A DNA stretch of 64,000 bases from Panicum virgatum. Lineage: Eukaryota; Streptophyta; Magnoliopsida; Poales; Poaceae. Positions within the stretch are counted from its first letter, which is position 1. The number at the start of each line of letters is the position of its first letter. Positions 57,133 to 64,000 of this stretch are shown here, in pieces. Where the stretch lies: NCBI RefSeq assembly GCF_016808335.1, contig NC_053149.1, positions 39,758,118 to 39,822,117 of the forward strand, in the 5' to 3' direction. A program made the position numbers and the translations under genes. Below the pieces are notes generated by a model, which was given only the letters and a program-made list of their open reading frames with translations, made no database searches and was not told where the DNA came from.

Positions 57133-58659
57133 TTGGAATTCTTGCAATTCATGGGCGTGAAACATGTTGAAGCTTTTGGAGATTCTCTTCTAGTGGTGCA
57201 GCAAGTATCTAAGGTATGCCAGTGCTATAATAGTTCTCTAAATGCATATCTTGATAAATGCCTTGATATTATTTTTTCTTTCGATGAATTTATTATCAAA
57301 CATATTCTGAGGGAAGAGAATGGAAAGGCAAATAATCTGGCTCAGCAAGCATCTAGCTATAATATTACGAAAAATTATTTCAACATTCGCAAGCCGATGC
57401 AAATGAAAGCCGAGTGTCTAGTTCTGGATGCACCGGTCCGACCGGTCAGCGAGACTGGTCTGACCGGTCCAGAGACCGGTCTGACTGGTAATGCAGCTGT
57501 TGGTTCTGATTCGGCCAAGAAAGACGATTCAATTGTGTCGGTCGAAACTCAGGATTTGAGGGTCCCTCTTATATCATATTTGAGAGATCCTGGTCGTGGA
57601 GCGGAGAGAAATATTCGGTGTTTGGCTTTTAAGTTTGTTTTAATTGACGATGAGCTTTATCGTCGATCTGCCGAAGTTTTGCTTCTCAAGTGTTTAGACT
57701 CGGATCATGCCCGGGTTGCTATGGATGGGGTAAATGAAGGTATTTGTGGTACTCATCAATCGGCTCCTAAAATGAAGTGGTTACTTAGAAGGGCCGGTTT
57801 TTATTGGCCCACCATGCTATCCGATTGTTTCAAATACTATAAAGGATGTGAAGAATGTCAGCGGTTTGGTGATTTACAATTGGTGCCTGCTGCGTTAATG
57901 CATCCTATTATTAAACCATGGCCGTTCCGCAGTTGGGGGTTGGATTTCATTGGACAAATTAATCCTCCATCTTCAAAGGGGCATCGCTTCGTGTTGGTTG
58001 CTACGGATTATTTCACTAAATGGACCGAAGCGGTTCCTTTGAGGAATATGACACATAAGGAGGTAATTGAGTTTATTACTGAGCATATTATTCATAGATT
58101 CGGCATTCCACAAACTTTGACAACGGATCAATGTTCTTCATTTATATCAAAAGAGGTGTGTGCCTTTGCCGAATCTTATAAGATTAAGTTGTTCAATTCA
58201 TCTCCATACTATGCTCAGGCCAATGGGCAGGTTGAGTCTAGTAATAAGATTTTGATCAAACTTGTCAAGAAGAAGATAGAAGAAAATCCTAAGAGGTGGC
58301 ATGAAGTGTTATCCGAAGCATTGTGGGCTCATCGTATATCTAGACATGGTGCTACTAAGGTTACTGCTTTTGAGCTTGTGTATGGTCAAGAGGCCGTTTT
58401 ACCCGTTGAGGTAAATCTGGACGCATATAGATTGTCAAAGCAAAATGACCGCTCCGCTGTTGATTGCCATGATTTGATGATGGATAATATTGATAAGGTG
58501 ACCGACAAGCGTTTGAAGGCTTTGAAGGAGATTGAGAAAGACAAGCTTCGGGTGGCCAGAGCTTACAACAAAATGGTAAAACTTAAATTTTTTTCAGGTT
58601 GGGGATCTGGTTTGGAAGACAATTTTGCCTCTTGGGATGAAAAACAACAAGTTTGGTAA
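57133..58659 (+). pseudogene. Ty3-B RNase H end and integrase
   Basis: A 508-codon frame. The start holds the last RNase H block (VEAFGDSLLVVQQVSK). Integrase follows: zinc-binding region ending GCEECQRFGD, then the catalytic core with Asp in WGLDFIGQI, Asp in QTLTTDQCSS and Glu in ANGQVESSNK, the D,D,E arrangement. WFTFK-like C-terminal sequence (FGKWSPSWEGPYKI, 58,650-58,813) lies in another phase, so a frameshift occurs at about 58,590-58,620. PVRPVSETGLTGPETGLTG at 57,436-57,492 is encoded by the GACCGGTC motif. No chromodomain was seen. The integrase is absent from Ty3-A. Confidence 0.9.
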
Positions 58660-58946
58660 ATGGTCGCCAAGTTGGGAGGGTCCATACAAGATTATCAAAG
58701 TTATCTCCGGTAATTCGTATATGGTGGAGACGGTGCAAGGTGAGCGTCTACCAAGGGCTATCAATGGGAGGTACTTGAAGAAGTTCTATCCTAGTGTATG
58801 GCAAAGTGCATGAGGACGAAGATGGCCGGTATTGGATATCGCCCTTAGTTTTATTTTTTAGACTTGTATGCTCTGTGTAAAACATGTACATTAGGATAGT
58901 TCTTGCTTTTTGGCTTGTGAAACTCACCAAAAAGCAGGGGGGCATA

Positions 58947-59449
58947 TGTTGATAGCCAATTCTGGCAGTTCAAAGGACGACCGGTCAGACCGGTCTGTCC
59001 AGTTGTAATCCGAGTAGGCTTCGTTTTATTTTGGAAATTCTTGTATAAACCGACTTGGAGAGGGGTACGACTTCCCCGACCTATAAATATAAAGGCTAAG
59101 GCCGATTGAGGTATTCCCAATCGAATCAATCAAAATATCGCATTACTTTTTATCTCTCAAACCCTAGTCTTTTACAACCCTAGATTGCTTTCTTCTTTTG
59201 TCTCGACGACATTTGAAGACGTTCTGAGTGGCCTGCCGACCTCAGAGCAACCCTAGCCGCGCAAGCTCCGACGGGGTCCCTCCCGAGCTCACGTTTCTAG
59301 GTCTTCACGGTTCTCTACTCCACACCGGTCAGACCGGTCTGCGGAACCGGTCAGACCGGTCCGCCAGGGCATTGCTGGTTCAGATCGTTTTGATGATCTC
59401 CTGCGCGTTCTAGCGCATTCGAGTGTGTTGGCGCGATTCTGTGTCTACA
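58947..59449 (+). repeat. Ty3-B 3' LTR
   Basis: 503 bp, TGTTGATAGCC to TGTCTACA. It has one or two copies of the GACCGGTC motif in each place where the 5' LTR has three or more. TATA-like ctataaatataaag is conserved at about 59,081-59,094. Confidence 0.93.
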
Positions 59450-59485
59450 CCCTGTTGTGTAACCCTTATTAATTTGGCACTGCAG

Positions 59486-59638
59486 TTGGATGATGTCGAT
59501 GTCAACGTTGGCAAGAGTAGGAGGATCATTGGAGGCGTGGTGAGGAGAATGGACAGAAACAAGTGGATCATCGGTCTCATCATAGCCGTCCTTGTCTTGG
59601 CCATCCTAGTGATCCTGTATTTCAAGTTCGTGCACTAG
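59486..59638 (+). pseudogene. VTI1 last-exon copy in the right arm
   Basis: After an intact acceptor (ggcactgcag|ttggatg), a 153-bp exon encodes LDDVDVNVGKSRRIIGG and, after VVRR, MDRNKWIIGLIIAV and the membrane anchor, ending FKFVH and TAG. It has the same length and phase as exon 5 of the intact gene with a few conservative changes. Exons 1-4 have no counterpart on this side: intron 4 homology runs only from 47,585 and is interrupted by a solo LTR, a CACTA and Ty3-B. It is therefore an orphan exon. Sequence matching the VTI1 3' UTR continues to about 59,990. Confidence 0.92.
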
Positions 59639-59989
59639 TGGATTGCTTTGCATTGGGGCAGTAGTTTACTACTGCAACCATGATGAAGGAAGGCAGCTGT
59701 GAATTTTTTTATTCTCTTTGCACTTGGCAACCTTTGTGTTTTTCTTTTCTATTTTCCTTTTATTTTGTTCAGATCATATTTTTGTGGGGGTGTGCTTGTA
59801 TGCTATCGAATGCGTTTCGAGGAAAAGTTCATACCATCAGACAGTCTCTTGTATATCTGATTGCTTTTTGTTTGAAAGACTAACTGAACAGACAATAATA
59901 AGTAGATTTCAGCATATCGCTGTCATTTTTCTATGTCCGAGTAAAAGAGGTTCAAAGCCTGGTTTAGTCATTTATATTTACGAGAGATC

Positions 59990-60202
59990 CATAATAGTTT
60001 TACTTTCATGGCATTGGCATATCATTCAGTTGAAGTTGTACTCTTTATGTCTGTATATATGTTTGACATGTGTATGATTCTAGTTCTAGAGATGCCTGAA
60101 TCTCTCCTGCGCACGCAGGCAGCTGCAGTAGTCTACTTGCCTCGCCACTTTATTAGTTGTCACTTGCAAGGCTCGAAGCTTTCTTCGGTTCTCATCGTCG
60201 GA
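59990..60202. other. 5' flank of DUF247-C
   Basis: Short region between the VTI1 3' end copy and DUF247-C. Only the last ~20 bp match the DUF247-A flank. No obvious TATA box. Confidence 0.4.
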
Positions 60203-61410
60203 ATGGCGACGACGTCGTTGGAAGCCTCCGTGGAGGCAACGCTGAGCACCCTGCGCGTGGAGGCGCCGCAGCGGCGGGCGCAGCCGTTCACCATCTTCCG
60301 CGCCGCGAGGGCAACCCGACCGCCTACGAGCCGCGCATGGTGTCCATCGGCCCCTACTACCACGGCGCCGCCGGCCTCCGCGCCATGGAGGACCACAAGT
60401 GGCGCTACCTCCACGACCGGCTGTCCCGCAACGCCGCCGTGAGCTCGTCCGCCATGATCCAGGAGATGCGGGCCCTGGAGCCCAGGGCTCGGGCGTGCTA
60501 CAGCGAGCGGCCCCTCCTCGGCTCCGACGACTTGGTCCGGATGCTCCTCCTCGACGGCTGCTTCATCCTCGAGTTCTTCTTCAAGTGGCGCGACAAGGAG
60601 CCCGACGCGCTCTGAGACGTCGGCTGGGGCCTCACGCTCGTCAACGCCGACCTCCTCTTGCTGGAGAACCAGATCCCGTTCTTCGTCGTCGAGAGGCTCT
60701 ACGACGCCGTCGCCGGCGCGCAGGGCAGCAAGGAGTCCCTCGTCAATCTTCTCCTCGAGTACATGAGCGACGAGGTCCTGATCGCGCCCCCTTCTGGCAC
60801 CTGCGAGATCCACCACCTCCTTCACCTCTACTACGAGAGCTTCGTGCCCAGGCGGCCGCCGGTGGCGGCCTCGTCGAGTCGTCCCGCGCGGGTGATACCG
60901 CGGGCCACCGAGATGCGCGCGGCGGGGGTGACCTTCCTGCGGCGGAGGCCGGCGCGGGACGGCTACGACGTGGCGTTCGACGGCCGGCGAGGCGTGATGG
61001 AGATAACCCCCGTGGTGATCGACGGCGCCAAGAGGCCGCTCCTGGTGAACCTGATCGCCTTCGAGCAGAGCCAGGGCGTGGAGGAGACGCCTGTGTTCAC
61101 CAGCTACGTGTCGCTCATGGGCATGCTCGTCCGCGGCGCGGAGGACGTGGAGCTGCTCCGGCGGCCCGGTTCTTCAGCCGCCTCGGGGAAGGCGCGCGGC
61201 GGCATGAACTACGAGCGGCACGTCTTCGCCGGGCTGTACGAGGACGTGCAGAGATACTGCGGGTCGTGGTGGCACAGGAACAGGGCGGCGCTCAGGCGCC
61301 AGTATTTCGGCAGCCCGTGGTCGGCCGTTTCCTTCGTCGTCGCCGCCCTCGTCGTTGCGCTCACGGCCACGCAGACCTACTTCACCGTGTTTCCCAGCAG
61401 CTGGTCGTGA
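60203..61410 (+). pseudogene. DUF247-C, disabled by three kinds of lesion
   Basis: Right-arm counterpart of DUF247-A, single exon. Starts MATTSLEASVEATLSTLR. Against A it has lost 13 bp near 60,303 (after QPFTIFR), shifting the frame; carries TGA at 60,613-60,615 where A has TGC (in EPDALCDV); and has lost 43 bp near 61,165, offset by 4 extra bases ~30 bp later, so the frame is restored with 13 codons missing. Intact blocks include MVSIGPYYHGAAGLRAMEDHKW, LLLDGCFILEFFFKW, LLENQIPFFVVERLYD, VVIDGAKRPLLVNLIAFEQS and the membrane segment SPWSAVSFVVAALVVALTAT. A long GC-rich frame in another phase (60,399-61,433) is a by-product. The predicted protein would stop within the first third. Confidence 0.92.
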
Positions 61411-61561
61411 TTTCTCAATCGTATCGGTCGTAGCAGAAGGAACAATAGAAAGAAAAAATGGATAGTAGAATTCCAGTATATCTTGCAGATGGTTTGCCAC
61501 TGGACGCCAGTACAGAATGGAACATGAAGTTGGAATTACAAAATCGATAATTATGAGTCTG

Positions 61562-61849
61562 TTTGGCGGAGCTTCCAGAGCAGCTTCTACTAAATCGAGA
61601 AAAAGCCCTACTAAATAGGTTTTTTCTAAGAGAAGTGATTCTATACTGATTTTATGGAGTTATCCTCTGAAATGAACTAAGGATCTAGGAGCTGAAAAAA
61701 GTAGTTTCTCCTCATTCACTTCTCATACAGGATCTATTTTTCATAAAGTTAATCTCAGAGAATCAATGAGAATCACTCTTAGCTAGTGAATTACTTCTCT
61801 CAAAGAATCAACTCCATAGAGAATGGGAATTAGGTAGAGCTCCACCAAA
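61562..61849. mobile_element. TIR element shared by both arms (right copy)
   Basis: Ends TTTGGCGGAGCTTCC and TAGAGCTCCACCAAA. Inverted counterpart of 19,434-19,723, inserted before the arm duplication. Confidence 0.65.
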
Positions 61850-62059
61850 CTTGCCCTATGTACGTGCACAAATTCCAGTTTGACTGAGTTCAAAAAGTTG
61901 TTCCAAATCATCAGGGTCTAAAGTTGATAATTATCTTTAGATTCTTTCTATTGACGGTCAAAGTTGGTTCTAAAGTTGGTTCTGAGGGTGAAATAAATTT
62001 ATGTTTATAAAGTTTAGATCTGAATTGAGATCGAAATACTGAAATCAATTTATTTTATA

Positions 62060-62526
62060 AGGTTTAAATCCGCCATGTCCATGAGTCGTCACCGCCGAGC
62101 ATCGCGGCATCATAGCCTACGTACGCAAGCAAAGCTTGGTTGGCCGTGCTCGACACCATCGCAAGGCTAGGACCTCACCGTCAGAAAGCTGACGGGTAGA
62201 TGAAGAGGAAAAATATGATAAGGCAAGGGAAAAATTATCTGGGCACATGATGAGCTGGAGCACGAAAAAAAAGAAAAGGAAGAATAATATGAAGAAACAC
62301 TCGAAACATAGAATTCGTGGTTCTCAGTGCTAAATCTTGGAAGGTATCTAATGAGAATATCACTTCTTTGGATACAAAATATTTTTGAAATTTCAGCCAA
62401 AAATCAATTTTCGGTGAAAATCAATCTTACCAATGGTGACCGGTAAATGGTCATACCAGTAATACCGGTAAATTTCTGGGCTGAAGACCTTTGAATTTCA
62501 GTCAACATTTAGCCAAAATTTAATAA
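62060..62526. other. Conserved non-coding arm sequence
   Basis: Counterpart of 17,340-17,866. The minus-strand frame at 62,400-62,167 matches part of the plus-strand frame at 17,544-17,760 in the left arm, including a Ser/Phe-rich stretch, but neither extends into a recognisable gene. Confidence 0.5.
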
Positions 62527-62747
62527 GGCCCCGTTTAGTTCCCAAAATTTTTCCTACAGTACCCATCACATCGAATCTTGGAACACATACATGAAGCATT
62601 AAATGTAGTTGAAAAAATAACTAATTACACAGTCTAACTGATTAGCACAAGATGAATCTTTTAAGCCTAATTAGTTTATGATTGGATATTATTTATCAAG
62701 TAACAACGAAATGTGATACAGTAACTTTTCGCGAACTAAACGGGGCC
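62527..62747. mobile_element. Tourist-like MITE, TAA target duplication
   Basis: Ends GGCCCCGTTTAGTTC and CGAACTAAACGGGGCC form inverted repeats, with TAA on each side (62,524-62,526 and 62,748-62,750). The left arm lacks it. Confidence 0.88.
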
Positions 62748-62996
62748 TAATATCTGCTGAAATTTTAGACAAATATGGGCCTACCGGTCTTATCGGTTCT
62801 CTCTGAATTCTTTTAAACCGGTAGCTTGAACACTGATACAAACAACACTGTTTACATAGAAATACAAGGACCGATCACTAGAGCTCTAGCATGACAACTA
62901 AATTAACAGGTGAGCTCGTTCCTTTATATGTTTGGCAATTATGAGAATAATATATCCTCTAATGATGTTATTGTAGTTAAAAAATACTCCCTTCAT

Positions 62997-63136
62997 CCCA
63001 AATTATTAGTCGTTTTGGCTTTTCTATATGTATAGTATTTGCTATGCACCTAGATTTATATTGTGTCTAGGTGCATATAGCAAAATCTATATAACTAGAA
63101 AAACCAAAACGACTTAATAATTTGGGACGGAGGGAG
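62997..63136. mobile_element. Stowaway-like MITE, TA target duplication
   Basis: 140 bp. CTCCCTTCATCCCAAATTAT at one end and its near-complement ending GGACGGAGGGAG at the other; TA on both sides (62,995-62,996 and 63,137-63,138). The left arm at about 17,215 retains the empty site. These are classic grass Stowaway termini. Confidence 0.93.
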
Positions 63137-64000
63137 TAATTAAGAGGATCAGAAAGTGTTTGGAGAAAGGTATGGATTGGAGGAGGAGAAGATAAGAAGG
63201 GCGGCCAAACTAAGTTGCAGGTACGCGCATACCAAATTCGAGTCTATGTCGAAGTCCAAGAACAGTCCGCATAAAAACATTGGTCAGGTCACATACGGAT
63301 CGGACTCCATTTTGACGTTTTGAATATGTATGGAAAGTTAAATAACTTTTCCAATTCCTTCTATCCATCTTCGAAACAAGTGAACGCTCAAAAACTACCA
63401 AGGTGTTGCGTCACCTCTTTTTGGACTGTTGGCCCGTGTACCGTGTTGGAGTCCATTAGGGACGCGTCTAGAGTTTCTGGGCTAGCCCTAATAAACTCTT
63501 TATATTCAGTAGCCGCCGCCCAAGATACTTTTTATTTGCTTTGATTAATCTATCAAAAATAGTTTTGCCATGAGCATAATATGTCATATGAAATCTTGTT
63601 GCATATTTTTTCGTTCTTGCTTATGTTCTTCGATTCATAGGTAAAGATTAGTCTTTGTGGTGAGATCAAACCAAGCAGCGCACAATTGATAACCAGAGGC
63701 GACTTGACGCTTCAATTGCGGGCTCGTGTCTTATTAATAAGAAGCCGGACCGTTTGTGTCAAGTGGCCGATCAAGTGATAGTTACCCCATTGATAGATGA
63801 TTGGTCTCTCCAGTTTCCCATCAGCATCCGAATTGGATCTTAAATAGTGAAAGACTGCCAATTGAGACGCAAATATTGAAATGTACTGAATGGGTGGGTG
63901 GGTGGTTAGGTGCTTTCTTAGAGAAACAATTTTTATAATAAATTAAATTTCTTCGACCCCTTGATTATTATTGACCAAAGTTAGAACTTTGACTTTATAT

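Larger units (their letters stand above)
53860..59449 (+). mobile_element. Ty3/Gypsy LTR retrotransposon Ty3-B, 5.6 kb, gag-deleted
   Basis: LTRs begin TGTTGACAGCC / TGTTGATAGCC and end TGTCAACA / TGTCTACA, with CCCTG on both sides (53,855-53,859 and 59,450-59,454). Internal order: PBS, short gag start, reverse transcriptase, RNase H, integrase, polypurine tract (aaaagcaggggggcata before 58,947), 3' LTR. The domain order (RT, RH, INT) is that of the Ty3 group. The gag core is missing and pol has several stops and frameshifts, so it is inactive. It sits in the VTI1 intron 4 copy of the right arm. Confidence 0.95.
47585..64000 (-). repeat. Right arm of the giant inverted repeat, continuing past the window edge
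   Basis: Reverse-complement counterpart of 15,255-37,620, block by block. Homology is still present at base 64,000 (aactttgactttatat matches left-arm DNA near 15,250), so the repeat is longer than seen here. Post-duplication insertions in this arm: the solo LTR at 47,739, CACTA at 49,456, Ty3-B at 53,860 and MITEs at 62,527 and 62,997. The LTR and MITE sites can be seen empty in the left arm; the left arm also lacks the CACTA and Ty3-B at the matching positions. Confidence 0.9.

Noticed and set aside
60399..61433. A 344-codon GC-rich frame over DUF247-C.
   Set aside because: It is in a different phase from DUF247, is Arg/Ala/Pro-rich and has no family blocks. It is a shadow of GC-rich third positions.

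Overview
The window is nuclear DNA of a grass (Poaceae, probably panicoid). The reasons are plant-type introns, strongly GC-rich coding DNA in an AT-rich background, three DUF247 genes of the monocot type, a plant VTI1 v-SNARE, and a dense load of grass-type transposons: CACTA elements, Tourist- and Stowaway-like MITEs, a MULE, Ty3/Gypsy elements and solo LTRs. Nothing suggests bacterial, viral or organellar DNA, and no RNA gene or CRISPR array was found. The species is not identified.

The main structural result is a very large, decayed inverted repeat. Sequence from about 15,255 to 37,620 (left arm) reappears in reverse orientation from about 47,585 to the last base of the window (right arm). 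The homologous blocks occur in mirrored order and are separated by transposons private to one arm. The outermost block (15,255-15,515 against 63,745-64,000) differs at roughly 20 of 225 positions by eye. The repeat therefore continues past the right edge of the window. The central spacer (about 37,620-47,585) holds exons 1-4 of VTI1, several DNA transposons and a DUF247 copy.

Layout. 1-15.2 kb: a UDP-glucosyltransferase relic with a CACTA element at its 5' end and a MITE at its 3' end, then a cgtcata-type CACTA-like element carrying a promoter-like segment, MITEs and one uncharacterised ORF. 15.2-37.6 kb: left arm, with DUF247-A split by a 7.9 kb Ty3 element (Ty3-A), a complete CACTA with a GCT target duplication, a LINE-like remnant, a solo LTR and the last exon of VTI1. 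36.7-39.6 kb: an apparently intact five-exon VTI1 gene of 221 codons, the only gene here I judge functional. 40-47.6 kb: spacer with TIR elements and DUF247-B. 47.6-64 kb: right arm, with a VTI1 last-exon copy, DUF247-C, a solo LTR, a 4.0 kb CACTA (ATA target duplication), a 5.6 kb Ty3 element (Ty3-B, CCCTG target duplication) and MITEs. Several of these right-arm insertions have an empty site in the left arm.

How the parts relate. An ancestral unit of VTI1 followed by DUF247 was duplicated in inverted orientation, and a further DUF247 copy lies in the spacer. All three DUF247 copies were then disabled by different lesions, while one VTI1 copy stayed intact. The two Ty3 elements are relatives with complementary deletions: Ty3-A keeps gag but lacks the reverse transcriptase core and integrase; Ty3-B keeps reverse transcriptase, RNase H and integrase but lacks the gag domain. 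They share a primer-binding site, a G/ACCGGTC dyad motif in LTRs and in coding DNA, and an in-frame TAG at the same codon. All identities and alignments were read by eye without database searches.
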